NCBI GenBank assembly: GCA_026874595.1
Contig: CM049315.1
Coordinates: 68,705,916-68,769,915, forward strand
Length of the DNA stretch: 64,000 nt
Origin: Sipunculus nudus
Taxonomy: Eukaryota; Annelida; Sipuncula; Golfingiida; Sipunculidae
Direction of reading: 5' to 3'
Made by a program: the position numbers and the translations under genes. The notes under the pieces were generated by a model. It made no database searches and had not been told where the DNA came from. It was given only the letters and a program-made list of their open reading frames with translations. Shown in pieces: positions 46,982 to 59,100 of the stretch (position 1 is its first letter; every line of letters begins with the position of its first letter).

Positions 46982-47786
46982 TTACCTTCTTTTATTTCTA
47001 AGGATAAATGGCTCACTATCTTTTAGCTGCCGCCCAGAAGACAGTTCACCAGAACCACATGAGCTATAGCTGCTGGATGCCGCCAAGGCCCCGAATGGGT
47101 CTCCCAAGAAATAATGACACGCCAGCAATCCCACTAATAATAAGGAACATATTGTGAGGAGTATCACTGCCTCTTAAAATCCCATTCCTGCTCTTCCTCA
47201 GAACTAGAACATTTATTGTTCTTAATTGGCAAGCACGGGTGAGTTTATTAAAGATCTTTCGCTTTAACACCTCCCCTGGATGTACCCCATCCCTCAACAA
47301 TGAGAAATTTACCTTTCTGACTACCTTCTCATAAGACTTCCCTGGCTTGCCTCTTTTCTTGATGGAAGGGCGTGTTATGTCTTTAATGGAATTGGCAAAA
47401 ATAAAACCGGACTGACGGGCTTGAGAGGTAATGAAATGATTGATAGTGAGTATATCCAAATCTAGAGTTTTTTGCTGGACTTCAAATTGAGCATCAGTAG
47501 AATTTAGTAAACTGAGCTTTCCAGTTTGGACATTATGTTGACAGGCAGACTTAATATTGACGGGAAGAATGGTGTTCCAAATGATAAAATAGCCATGTTT
47601 TTTGACATAAGAGTTGATATCACTAACAAGATTCTGTACACGTGTAAGTCTATGAGGGTCAGGATTGTATATAATTTCTATGCCATTGGGGAGTAGTTCT
47701 CTTGTTGACGAAATCACAAATACCAGCAGAAAAAATAATAGTAAATTCCGTTTTTGTATTAGAATGTGTACGACCCCGAAGTTCAT
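46982..47786 (-). pseudogene. Extra ORF of gypsy B before gag, SGNH-like
   Basis: The start is MNFGVVHILIQ at 47786. It has a hydrophobic N-terminal segment (LLLFFLLVFVISS), then GIEIIYNPDPHRLTRVQ, YFIIWNTILPVNIKSA, LDLDILTINHFI and SLLRDGVHPGEVLKRKI. The last block resembles the catalytic D-G-x-H-P (block V) of SGNH/GDSL hydrolases. The block I serine motif is not seen, so only the C-terminal half may be present. Near 47170 a second frame takes over, with a second hydrophobic stretch (ICSLLLVGLLACHYFLG) and the end RNKRR at 46982, so a frameshift is likely. It sits between leader and gag. The role is unknown. Confidence 0.5.
47425..47466. repeat. 42-bp direct repeat, source copy inside the SGNH-like ORF
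   Basis: GAGGTAATGAAATGATTGAT...TCTAGA is identical to 48024-48065. Here it codes part of the ORF (LDILTINHFIT). Confidence 0.9.
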
Positions 47787-48023
47787 GGAACAAAGAATTC
47801 AAAGTAGCCCCGCCCCTACACACTTCAACAACGGAATCCTCAGGCGAGAGCCGCGCATTTGCCCGAAAGTAGTCGGCTAATCCCCTCCCCCTAGAATCAG
47901 AGAGGAACAGAAAGTGGACATGGAGGGACGAGAAAACAACCAGAAATCAGAGAGAACGACAAAAACACCCGAAGACAGGCCAAAAAGGAAACTAACTAGA
48001 AAACAGAGGAAAATCACTTAGCT

Positions 48024-48065
48024 GAGGTAATGAAATGATTGATAGTGAGTATATCCAAATCTAGA
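48024..48065. repeat. 42-bp direct repeat, copy in the gypsy B leader
   Basis: Identical to 47425-47466 but placed in the non-coding leader near the primer-binding site. This looks like a templated insertion. Confidence 0.9.
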
Positions 48066-48180
48066 TAAACAACAGGAAAAGGAAGTAACAAGAAACAGAG
48101 AATGATGGGAAAAAAAACCGGAATCCAAAGGTGTTACCTCAAAAGCACATGGCATCTCCAAGTGAGTCGGCAGCCGGCGA

Positions 48181-48192
48181 CGTTGGGCGCCA
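48181..48192 (-). promoter_or_regulatory. tRNA primer-binding site of gypsy B
   Basis: The minus strand reads TGGCGCCCAACG four bases inside the LTR, a typical PBS beginning TGG. The exact tRNA is not assigned. Confidence 0.7.
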
Positions 48193-48196
48193 TTTA

Positions 48197-48518
48197 TGTA
48201 GTGGTGATCTTGTTGCCACAGATAACGAACTCCAGCAACGGTTTAGAGATGTTTTATTCGCCCCGGCTCGAGTACCAACTGACTAACATGTCCACAAAAA
48301 CTTGGGACATTAACTACGCGCATGCGCACTAGCTATAACAATAAACAAAAGAACATGTGACATTTAAGCCGCTGTTAACCCTGCTCTACCAGTTTCGATG
48401 AACACAGTCCTACCACTACACTGCCGGTAGATGTCGCTATCAGCAGAACACGAAATAATTCACTGGTTTACATGTTAATACTACTGTTTGACTCTAGATG
48501 TCGCCACAATTCATTACA
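48197..48518 (-). repeat. 5' LTR of gypsy B (single LTR seen)
   Basis: On the minus strand it runs from TGTAATGAATTGTGG to GATCACCACTACA, giving TG...CA ends. It contains GCGAATAAAACATC (AATAAA polyadenylation signal) near 48260. It is followed after four bases by a primer-binding site, which fixes its inner border. The outer border is inferred from the TG terminus alone. Confidence 0.7.
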
Positions 48519-49730
48519 TAGTCTCTCCTAGCCATAATAAATTTAACTCGTCACGAATTCCAGAATATAAGACGGGGGCCAGACTGTTCTAATTGTCACT
48601 CTCCGCCTTGGTGACAAGTCTTGGAAGTAGAGAGAATTCAGCGGGAGAACCACGTGTCATCTGTTGACGGAAGAGGCTTAGTGACAGCTGCGTTTGGCAT
48701 AATCTGCCCATGTTACGGTATCTAGGCATCGTTGATAGGGACCTGTTTGCCGTTAATTTTCAGCCGGCCGTGCCAGAACCGTACTTTTTGTTTGTCCGTG
48801 AATGCCTGTCTGATTTGTGGCCCGGCTTTCTTCTTCAAATAATAATCTTCCCTGACCAAGTCTTCTACAAAGTGTGCGGCGTTTCCGTCCTCTTGACCTC
48901 GTTTCTCTCTTTGTGTTTTTAGTAGTGTGTTTCGTACCGGTCTTGCATAGAATCTCTCTATAATATGTCTATGGCCCTCAGATTTTTGTTTACCGGTTCT
49001 ATGAGCGTTTTCAATAGCTTCCAGCCCATTAATTGTTTCAAAATCATCATTCAGGAGTTTTTCGTTAACAATATGCTCTGTCACAATCTTTTTACAGTCC
49101 TCCTGTTTTTGTTCTGGGATCCCAATGAGTCTCAAGTTAAACTCCCGGCTAAAAGTTTCCGAGTCCAATAACTTTTCCTTTAATGAAGAAATCTGCTGAT
49201 TTTTCTCATTGTTTTCTGATTTCAGTTCATTTACTTCAGATTTCAGAGCTTTATTTTCTGCTTCAATTTTTGCCAATTTAGTCACTGTTTCTTTAAGGTC
49301 AGCCTGTGTAAATTCAAGACTTTTCACTACAGATTCAACTTTTGAGTTCAGTGAAGCATAATTAGTTTCTGCTTTCTAGACCACTTCTAATATGTGAAAT
49401 CCCTTCACCAAGTGATGTTTTAAAGTCATTCAAAGCAGTCTGCATTACCTCTTGAAGTTGGGTGCACTTAGCATCTACAACGTCCATTATTGAACCACTT
49501 GCGTTAGAGGACCCTGGTTCTCGCCCGTTTTTCTGTGAAGGGTTGGACTTTTTCTGCCCTTGTTTTAAATATTTCTCCATACTTGGTTGCTCCAAAGATG
49601 ACATATCACTTTTGCTTATTGACCGTGTAGTAATTTGAGACACCTGTGACATATCCAGTGAGATACTAATTTACTGAGAGAGCACATGAAAGTGTGTCCA
49701 CTCATTCGGCCATATTGAACCGGATGTCTC
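48519..49730 (-). mobile_element. L1-like element, 5' half only
   Basis: The minus strand starts GAGACATCCGG at 49730, the same terminus as the L1-like element at 4885. It then has a ~78-base leader, ORF1 (49652-48722) and ~200 bases of inter-ORF sequence, and is cut at 48518 by the gypsy B LTR. No ORF2 of this orientation lies on the other side, so the rest was lost. The leader is part of the segmental duplication and is also seen at 79-1. Confidence 0.75.
48722..49652 (-). pseudogene. L1-like ORF1, nearly complete, one frameshift
   Basis: The start is MSQVSQITTRSISKSDMSSL at 49652. The N-terminal part has a low-complexity region and coiled coil. One frameshift lies near 49370. It then has a clear leucine/lysine heptad coiled coil (IEAENKALKSEVNELKSEN), the RRM-like REFNLRLIGIPEQKQ, AHRTGKQKSEGHRHIIERF, ARPVRNTLLKTQREKRG and the C-terminal VREDYYLKKKAGPQIRQAF. 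These are the L1 ORF1p blocks. It ends at 48722 with VPINDA. Confidence 0.85.
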
Positions 49731-51330
49731 ACCTAAACTTGATGTGAAAGGTCTTGATAAACAAATGTCTTCGCTGTCAGCTGAAGACAGGCAAATGTGG
49801 ACAGAGGCTCTTGGGGCAACGTCAGAGATGTTTGGAATACCCGAGCAGGCGGAGCAAGCCACTCACATGGAAGGGAGACCACTACCTAAGAAATCCCACC
49901 AGGCAACCCGTGTGGAGGAGGGTCAACTTCAGTTAGGACACCTATTTGAGCACCGCATGTGGCTTATCGGTTGACCACATCTTAGGAATGTGCACATGTG
50001 CACCTGTATCAACCACTGAGATTCCGAAGTATGAGGGCCCAGCAAGTACTTACTGCATCTACCCACCTGCTGTTAGGTCACCAAGTCTACATCTATACGG
50101 TTACATGCCCCCAGCAAATCCAACCCGATTGACGACTTTCTCAGAAGAAGAAATGAAAGGAGAGACGTCTTATCAGCAGTGGAGACACGAGGTACGCAAT
50201 CTGATCAGACAGAATCTATATCCAGATAATCACATCGTACTGGCCATCGTCAAGTCGTTGAAGGGACAGGCAGGACAATTCGCGATCCGTTTGGGGGAGG
50301 AGGCATCCTCTGCTGAGATAGTCAGGAAGTTCTATGATCTATGGAAATGTGTTACCATCTAAGGTCGGCATGGGACAGTTCTTCTCCGCGAAACAACAGA
50401 AAAACGAAAACTATAGCAGAGTGGAGTTGTAGGCTGGAGGATTTCTTTTCGCGTGGCAACCAGTCGCTTATTTTAGCCACTGCTGGACCAAACATGTAAA
50501 TGTCAAAGTTCTTCACAGGAATTCGATGGGAGCAGATCCAAAACGAGATTAGTAATAAGGCTGAGAATGCCACATACGAACTTAAGACCGAAGATGGGAA
50601 TGAACCACGAAAAACATTGCGCCGCAATCTGCTTCTTCCGATAGGATATTTGTCTCAGCACACAACATGACACACAGGATACCAAGAATCAGAGAGTTAA
50701 ACCAAAGCCAAAACGTTCGGTTAAAAACGGAAGGGTTGATTATACTCTTAGCTCTGAGGAGGAAGATTCTTAGGAGGAACCTGTTATTTTTTTTTATGCC
50801 ACAGCCAAAACCTAGAAGAAAACCGTGTCCCCAGCGATTTCTAAACTCCAACATTGCAGAAAAGCCAAAACCGACCCCCAAGACAACATTCACCAAGTGA
50901 GGCAACGGCGGTTTCAAATGATTGTCATGAGCTGACTGATAGGACACCAAAGTCAATAGAAAATGAAGGACCTGAAGTTTCGCGGGATGCTTTGGAGATT
51001 GGTGCTGCATCTAATGCAGACGAAACAGTTCATACTGACAAAATCGTGGCAGACCTACCGCGTACTTCAGACCAGTCTGTTCCCAGTATGCCAAGACGTT
51101 CAAGCCGTACCGGAAAGACGCTAATGTGGTATGGTCCTTGTTCCCATCAACAAACCTGTTACTCACCAAACCAAGAATCCCAAGAGAATTCTGTCATTCG
51201 AAACCGAATAGTCAATCTAAAGAAGCTAATAGACGCCCTTTCTCCTTTAATGTCATTGCATTATATGACATGTATTTACTTAGGTTTCAGCGAAAAAACA
51301 GTAAGGAATAGAACAATTTATGTAAGATAG
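49731..51330 (+). pseudogene. Decayed gag-like remnant, copy 2
   Basis: The copy 2 version of 80-1700. Here the first piece is longer (GLDKQMSSLSAEDRQMWTEA and on) and reads open from about 49690 to 49974. The capsid piece 49946-50362 has a local change at about 50325 that ends it early (VRKFYDLWK in place of VRKLDKIYG). The 3' piece 50854-51330 is open for 158 codons, with PRRSSRTGKT. Neither copy has an intact frame. Confidence 0.65.
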
Positions 51331-52588
51331 GCCCTATGGTATATTGATTTTATTGACATATTCATATCACGTGCGTTATATTATGAAATACCTTGGAGAG
51401 ATATGATAAACATATGATAATATTTTACTAAACAGCGTGAGCGTACTTAACCACATAATGTTTAAATCGAAGAAGTACTGGTATAATTTATGATATCATC
51501 GTTCATATGTCAAATGGTCATGGTACACTGTCGTATGCTTTTGAAGACCTAGAATTATTTTATATTGTAATGTATTTGTAATGTGTACATATCATTATAT
51601 GCAGGCAACTATCATGTAAGTGATGTTATGAGATAAGTAACTTGCTGATGAAATTGCCTGGGTTAGTTGATGCTGTCTCCTTCGAATTGATGTATACACA
51701 TACATGTATCATATATTGTTGCGTGTAATACATAGTTAAGTGATACGTAATCCTCTGATCCCAACGACACATGGACTACAAGAACAATAGGCATTACAAT
51801 ACCATAGAACAAATCCTGTAAGCCAGTAACACCCACCAGGAAACTACTACCAGGCTTCATTTACACCTGAAGAAGGGGGCTGAACCCCCGAAAGCTTGTG
51901 TCAAGAGTGACAACACCAGCTAGTCTACATAAAGGTATCATATATCTACTTCACTTACTCATATATACAGACTAGCACGTCAATTCAAACCTTATATAGT
52001 GTGTCAATGTTAATTCAGTAGAGTAAGTCAGTCAATATATTGTCATAATAACGGTAATATTATCATACACGTACTATTTCGCTAAATGTGGTCCTTAAGG
52101 TAAAATATTCTATGACCAAATGTGGTCGTCTGTAATATCGTATACATTAGAGTATGTCAGTCTTTATATTTTCATTATACTGGTAATATCATCATAGATA
52201 TTATTACACGCTTATTTTGCTAAATATGGTCAGAAAGTTTGATTTATCAACCAAAGGTGGATATCCGATCAGCTATAATGTTCTCAATGTGTAAACACAT
52301 TGTAAGTGCCGCACATTATGTTAGCGAAAATTAAATGTAAATTCTGAAAACTGAGTATGTTGTGTGTGTATTTCCTATTGTACATTTGTCGCCGTTTTAA
52401 TTGTATATATGACTTGGCATGCAACTGTTGAACTGGAGAGTTCAATGTCATGTGTTTCTCTCTTTCAAGCGCATTAAACCTGTATAGCACATTCTGTGTT
52501 GTGACTGAGAGACGTGATCTGTATGTGCGGCCCACATCCCCTAGCAAATGTTCTTAACCAACCCCGGTGTGACAACTACTGTTACATA

Positions 52589-52653
<65 letters not shown>

Positions 52654-53357
52654 AAGAGAGAGAGAGAGAGAGTGGCGTTTTACAAAAGTACTAAAATATA
52701 TTACGACACAAGAGTTAAAATTTAATCGAAAAGAAACATTTTCAATTTTCGTATAAAGTAAGCAACATTTCGCTTCATTTAAGATAATTAGGAAGTTTAT
52801 TGAAAAGAGAACATCCAGATGTTGAAAATGCCAAATCAGCAAACATTATGTTAGCATTCCTTTTCCCTGAATTTCCCTGGACTTCAAGCTGTGTTTCTAG
52901 GAAAAAAACTAACCAACCAAATTCATTTTCTTCTCAAAAAATGACTTTGTACTTTGTTACCTGTGCAAATTCATGTCCTTGTGTAAAATTATATATTAGT
53001 TGTGTATTACTGCCGATTAACAAGTGGTCTTTCATAAATGGTTGGTGCTACAGGTTAACATTTTGTCTATCCATGTTATGCATCATCAACTTAGATGTGT
53101 TTACAAAAAAACAAATGGAAATAGGATTTTACCGACAGATACAACACTACTTAAAAGTAAAATAAAAATGTGTATGAGATTATTGAATGCTACCTAATGA
53201 GATGTAAAAGCTATCCTACCTGATAATTAACTGCATTCATCATAGCCATTAAATATTCCCTGACTTACATAATCATCATAAAATTCCATGACTTTTTACG
53301 AAATTTCCTGACTTTTCCCTGTCCTTGAAAACATAATATTTTCCCTGACCGCTGGCA
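51331..53357. other. Non-coding stretch, copy 2 of about 1701-3854
   Basis: It matches copy 1 with an extra 17 bases near 52016, without the ~162-bp block, and with altered microsatellites. No gene is supported. Confidence 0.6.
52590..52672. repeat. (TA)n with (GA)n tail
   Basis: Interrupted TA alternation 52590-52649 followed by GA 52650-52672. The copy 1 counterpart is pure TA without the GA tail. Confidence 0.9.
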
Positions 53358-53378
53358 ACCCTGTACGTAGCGACAGCC

Positions 53379-53525
53379 TGTCACCCCAAACGTCGATTTT
53401 AGATATACGGAAGACGATGGGGTGACAGTACAAGCTATTGGGTTCGCATCAATTCTAGTATGTGCAGATGTGCACGCCATTTCTGACACTACTTTTTCAT
53501 CTTCATCTACTTCTCGAGCTGTCAT
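53379..53525 (-). pseudogene. Possible captured coding exon in the copy 2 insertion
   Basis: The minus strand after an AG (TTAACTCAG, about 53537) reads MTAREVDEDEKVVSEMACTS, then ARIDANPIACTVT-like sequence and VYLKSTFGVTGC. The ATG is at 53525 and the frame stays open past the element border. It contains an inverted TGTCACCCC pair (53380-53388, 53419-53427). No family is recognised. It may be chance. Confidence 0.25.
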
Positions 53526-55354
53526 TTTCCTGAGTTAAGACAAAAAGTGACGTTATTCTGTTGGGGAAAATAATAATTATTACATCTACGGTTGACTTAC
53601 GTGTATTCGTGCAGCAGTTTTTAATACCGAGGCTGGTTTTACTCGAAAAACTCGTCTCCACGTCTGTTAGCGGGAGAACCATAACTTCCGGTAGGGGATT
53701 CCCAAACGGCTATGTGTAAAACTCGGAAGTCCGAAGTCGGAAGCAAGGATTTTTTAAAATAAAGCAATGATCGAAGCATAATTAAAATGCTACTACATCA
53801 ATGGAAAGTACCATTTTATTTTTATTGATAGAATAAGGTTTTTTTCTATCATAATGCAAAAATCAAAGTTATCCATCCCAAGTTATGGACTATTTTTTTC
53901 TCGGAAATGCCCGGTTATGGTCCTGATGTGTAAAACTCGGAAGCCAGTAATGGCTAATGCATTGGTCATCATATTGTCAGCAAACGTGTCAAGCATTTTC
54001 AATTATTTCAATATGACATATTTTACATAAACTCAATCTGTTTTTTAACATTCATGATGCTGTTTTTTTATAATATATTATATTGATATTTTATTTCATT
54101 TTGTAAAACAAGATTATATTAACTCATCAATATTTTACGCTTTTACCGTATGTTGGGGGAAAAAGTTCAGTAAATGTTTAAAAATAAATAGTCACAGAGC
54201 AAATGTTATAGATATAAAACATTCTGTTTAATTATAGAACCTGATACCAGCAACTATTAAGTTCTGAGAGAAGGATGTCCGAAAACGCACGGTACTATAC
54301 TGTATCGAGAATTCCGACTATAGTCCGGTCAATTTTGTTTTCTGAGGATAAAAATATAAGGATCAAATAAAAATAGTGTGTATACACGGAATATTCAGAT
54401 GCATGGATTTTTATAAAGATCAAAATATATTGAATTTTCATATTTGTTCAACGTATGGGAAATATATCACTGTTTTTATTTTGAATGACATCGTAATTTA
54501 TAACTATTTTTAATGCCGTATTAGGGTTTATTATACCATATTTATTATTCAGTGGTGCATCCATAGAGGGCGCAAGCCCATTCAGACGTAATATCTCTCA
54601 TTTTATCGAGTTCTTTTCCAATAAATTCGTAATCAATTTTCATTTCTTTTTCAGATTACTTTTTTATTCCCCAGCAAGTTCATTATTATATTTTTTTACT
54701 TTACAATTCATAAGTTGGTGATTTACTCCACTATGAGAGCATCCAAATATATACTAGTATATTGAGGAATCGCCCCCCCCCCCCCCATCGCATTACCGTG
54801 CGAGTCATGCACGGTCTCCCCACAGAGCTCAGCTCGGGGTGGGATCGACCGTGAAAAATCTCACGCCTCCTCGGCTGATACTCAGACTCACGCACTGTGA
54901 GCCTGGGCGCTCACAGATCACAAAAGTCGGTAAAATGCAAAGATTGTCATAAGACTTAAACATATCAATTATTTTACAATGAGTACTACCTTTAAATAGT
55001 GACAATTTGCAAGTTATAAATGTATAGACGCGCATTTCATCATTGACATTAACATGTTACGAACTTTTGAATATTTGGACTTTACAGTTTATACCGTAAT
55101 TTTATAGAAATATAAATATTAAAGCCAAACAACCTCAAGTTTGAATATATTGTTCAAAAACATGTAGGAGAAAAGTTGCGGAAAACAGAAAATCCTCATA
55201 ATCATTTGTTTAAGGTGCCTCAAAATGTCCTCTTTACATTGCATATTTTAAAAATTAATCCCTTTCCATACATTCCCCATGTAATTATAAATATCTTTAA
55301 CAAAAATATAGCTCTAGATGGGGCGAAATATATTACGTGAAAATACACCTACAC

Positions 55355-55360
<6 letters not shown>

Positions 55361-55396
<36 letters not shown>
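55361..55396. repeat. (TA)n microsatellite inside the 2.77 kb insertion
   Basis: About 36 bases of AT alternation. Confidence 0.95.
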
Positions 55397-55400
<4 letters not shown>

Positions 55401-56150
55401 TTTACAAATAAAAAAATTTATAGTTTTTCAATTACGTATGTATCATGTATATTGTATTATACACTAATTAAAAGCAGAATCATGCATAAACAATTTTAAT
55501 ATATGCATGCAACTATAATTATAATGTAACTGCATTTGGGCTGTGGCTCTAACTGACCACAAGTTAACCAGTGCGTCTCTGTGACTTCCGAGTTATACAC
55601 ATTGGATCACATCCCAGCACTTCTGACTGACTTCCGAGATTGCTTCCGAGCACAAAATCATCCATAACTTTCAGATTAAAGAATGGATCACTATTATTCT
55701 TCACAGAATGATAATGAAGATCTTATTCTATCGGGGAAAAACAAAACGGTTTTGAAGCGTTAGCATTTTGTACATGCTTTAAACTGCTTTATTTATAAGA
55801 CAATTCCTTGGTTTCCGGCTTCCGGCTTCCGACTTCCAAGTTTACATACACGACCGCGCCATGACACATTTAGTTTTGAATGAGAAGTATCGCTTCACGT
55901 GAATCGGTGCCACAGTGATGAAAGGAGGTAATAAATGTAATTATTTTTGTGAAACAACAGTTCTTCTTCGATATTAAGCACATATAATACGACTTTATAT
56001 GCCTGTGATGCCAAATAATACCAGACAGTAAATATTTTGATCCGACCCTTAGAATGGGCGTTCTGTTGTGACTGCCATCATGACTCCAGGCCCTATCAGT
56101 TTATTTCCGAAGGCCTGAATGTCATGTTGTCATGGCTACCCTGTACGCAG

Positions 56151-59100
56151 TTAGAGCCCTGCAGTTTCAACAAGTATACTATAAGACAACACCTACCATG
56201 TTTTTTAATTATAGGTTACTACGATATCAGTGCAACAGGATAGGTGAGCGCTGCACATTTCCAAGTTAAGGTTACCTGCTCAATATAATTGCCTACTGAG
56301 TGGTGCTCAGTGGTGCGATCACCACCGCGCCCCATGCTTCAGACCGTTTCCACATCAATCCCAACACATGGGCCTTGGGAATCCATAAATTAGCAAATAA
56401 AGATCAGAATCGGATTCTGCGACCCAAAAAAACCTGAAAATGTTGTATTATTTTTATACCATTTAATTAATTAAGCTTGGTGGATTCTAGGACTTCTTGT
56501 GGCCATTTTTGGATATTCCCAAATTTTACTACTTTCTCCCAGTAGAATGTCTAAGGACTTTTCATATGTTCAGAAGCATATCTTTAGGGGTACAAAACAA
56601 ATGGGATAGCTTTTGTTGCAATTCATGAGAGGTCATGTTACCACATGACTGTACCTCGAGGACGCACGCGGGCTCCCACAGACGCCATTTGCTTCAATGG
56701 TTGATAAAAAAGCAGATGCATGAAGAGCTGCATAAACCGGTATAGCGAAGACTATGAAGAAGATAGATTTAGATTATTTTATAAGATAGTATCATCTATA
56801 TGTTTATAAAGTCAACCACACCAGACAGCATGATCCTGTATTCCACTTTCAAAGAAAGAAAAAGAAAACATATATATCAATATATCGAATGTTTCCGAAT
56901 ACCCTTCAAAACACGTTTTTAGTTTGGATACTGTATGCGTTCTCTGAGGGGTATCTAAAGTCAAACTTACAATGCCGATCGGCCTTGAGGTCCTGGATCG
57001 TTATGAACGTATTTCTCTGTATCAAGTTTAATACACTTTAAATCCCATAACAAAACCATTTATTTTCGCTAAAGTAGTCGCAATACAAATAATCCCTATT
57101 GAAAAATTAAGAAATGGTTATTTATAACTGACCCAGAATGTAGATTGCTTCACCTATAATTATGACCTGAAGACCTTTAAATCAACATCAAAATAGTTAT
57201 TATTACTCTGAGAATCAATTCATTTGTAGCTATGATGCTATTCATGTAATTACACCGTGCACACATTGTATTTCCCCGAGCGATACATTCCTTTGTACAT
57301 CTAGAAGTGTTTTAACACCATAGGAATGTAACTTTAAGAGTATGTCACCACCTGCAAGAAAGGTATTTACCATGTTGAATTCGAGAACTAACTTAAATTT
57401 TCTTTCCTTCAAATAAAATGATTCAAATGATCTGCAGCATCTAAAATAACGTTAATTTAATATCCCCAACAATATAGCATACAATTTATATAATTTATAT
57501 ATATTAACTTATAAAACAAAGTTACATTCCGTCAATAGGCTCAAGAGACCTTACCGTTAATAGCAAATTCTGGTCTGCTTGAGTTCTTATTTTTGATGGT
57601 CACATTAAAACCGAAAATGCGGATGCATTATTTTTAGAGGCTTCACGCATGTAGAGGTCAAGATCGAAGTCAGGATATCTGCCCTGAGCCCGTCCTGCCC
57701 TTCTCGGTCCACCAGGGAAACCAGAGGAAGGATCGGCATTCTAAATGCCAAAGACACTGATTCAGTGGCTAAGAGGCTGCTTGGGGACATTGGCAGTCAT
57801 AGAAATCCAACGAGGGAATTACAATGTATGAGCTAGGATGTGCTGCAGGATTTTTACTAGAAAGGAGGCACACCAATAAGGACAGGGTGAGATTGAAGGC
57901 TGCTCTCCCGGTCATGTGCACCGAATAACCAACAGTTTCAAGACGAAATAAGGTGTACATACATTGTCACTGAATTTCCGCCCTCGTCTGATGCTGTCTT
58001 GAGGTGTGTAATAGGAGCCAGATACACACTAGTTAAAATGCGGTGCAATATATTGCGCCACACATTTCTTGAAGCATCGATTGCCAAATTTTCTTGAAAC
58101 ATGGCCGACCGGCCGTTAAACCAAAGCTCTCCTAAACAATACCGTGAAAATGTCCGTCCGCCTGCACTCATTAATGTCGGGTGCCTGCCCGATAGATCAG
58201 CACGCTGATTGTGTGACTAGGGCTTCCGAAACGGTATAATTAACTGTTTTATATCTTCTCTGTTTCCTTCATCCTACCAAAACAAAATTATGCACATATA
58301 TCCAACTTGATAATGCACTTCTTTACTGCGATGTATATGTGTGTGTATGTGTGTGTGTGTCATGACTATGAAATCGTGATCCCAAACCGTAATGAATTAA
58401 CGGGCAATAAGCCAGACCTGTAATGAATGAATGGTTTATAGGCACAAGTCCTAGTGAATGAACGAGTAATATATCAGAGCTGTAGAGACTTAACTAGACA
58501 CAAGACGTTTTGTATTTTGATAAGCCTGTGTAATCGCGAAAGTTCAAAATGCATATTACCACAGGACTTCATTGCGAGGTAACCTATCGCGCATAATTTA
58601 ATAATGTATTCAGTAGCTACACAGAAAACCATGTTGACCCCTAATCATGGTAGGCTCTCATGAGTCACTGTTCTTACCTCGTCAGAAGGTATGTGCGAGA
58701 CAGATATTTTGAAACGTAACTAGGGCTATCAAAGTACAGCCACCATGTTGTATAATATCTTCTAAATGATTAAAGGGACATAATCAGGAGCTTAATTATG
58801 GCTAGTCTTTCACACTATCAGTTCAGTTTTGCTTTATACAAATGTTTCCCAGCAAAACCATGCCAGCACACGCTATTATTTCCTCGCATACGGCTGTTTA
58901 ACACCATGTTATGGCTCTGCTTGTTAGTAAACACAAACCGGTTACCATAACAAGGCTGCGTGACCGGCGGCCCGATTAAGAGGGACAACACGCTGTTTCA
59001 GCCAGCAGAAACATGTATTGCATTTTTTGGGCCAAGTCATTCCGGGCATCTCCTGATTGACACGTGTTCGACGATAGACTCGGCCCAACGCGATGTTTTT

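Larger units (their letters stand above)
45281..48518 (-). mobile_element. Ty3/gypsy retrotransposon B, 3'-truncated
   Basis: The minus-strand order is LTR (48518-48197), primer-binding site (48192-48181), a T-rich leader, an extra ORF (47786-46982), gag capsid (46942-46227), zinc knuckle (46226-45915) and protease (45721-45281). Reverse transcriptase, integrase and the second LTR are missing. The LTR's outer end abuts an L1-like element at 48519. Confidence 0.85.
53371..56137. mobile_element. 2.77 kb insertion specific to copy 2
   Basis: Copy 1 has a single ACCCTGTACGCAG at 3848-3860. Copy 2 has it on both sides (53358-53370, one mismatch, and 56138-56150), so this is an insertion with a ~13-bp target duplication, or a loss from copy 1 between these repeats. 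Inside, 53712-53890 is the imperfect reverse complement of about 55660-55860, with the motif GTGTAAAACTCGGAAGTC repeated in both orientations. A 14-16-base C run (54774-54787) and a (TA)n lie in the middle. No transposase is seen. Superfamily not assigned. Confidence 0.75.
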
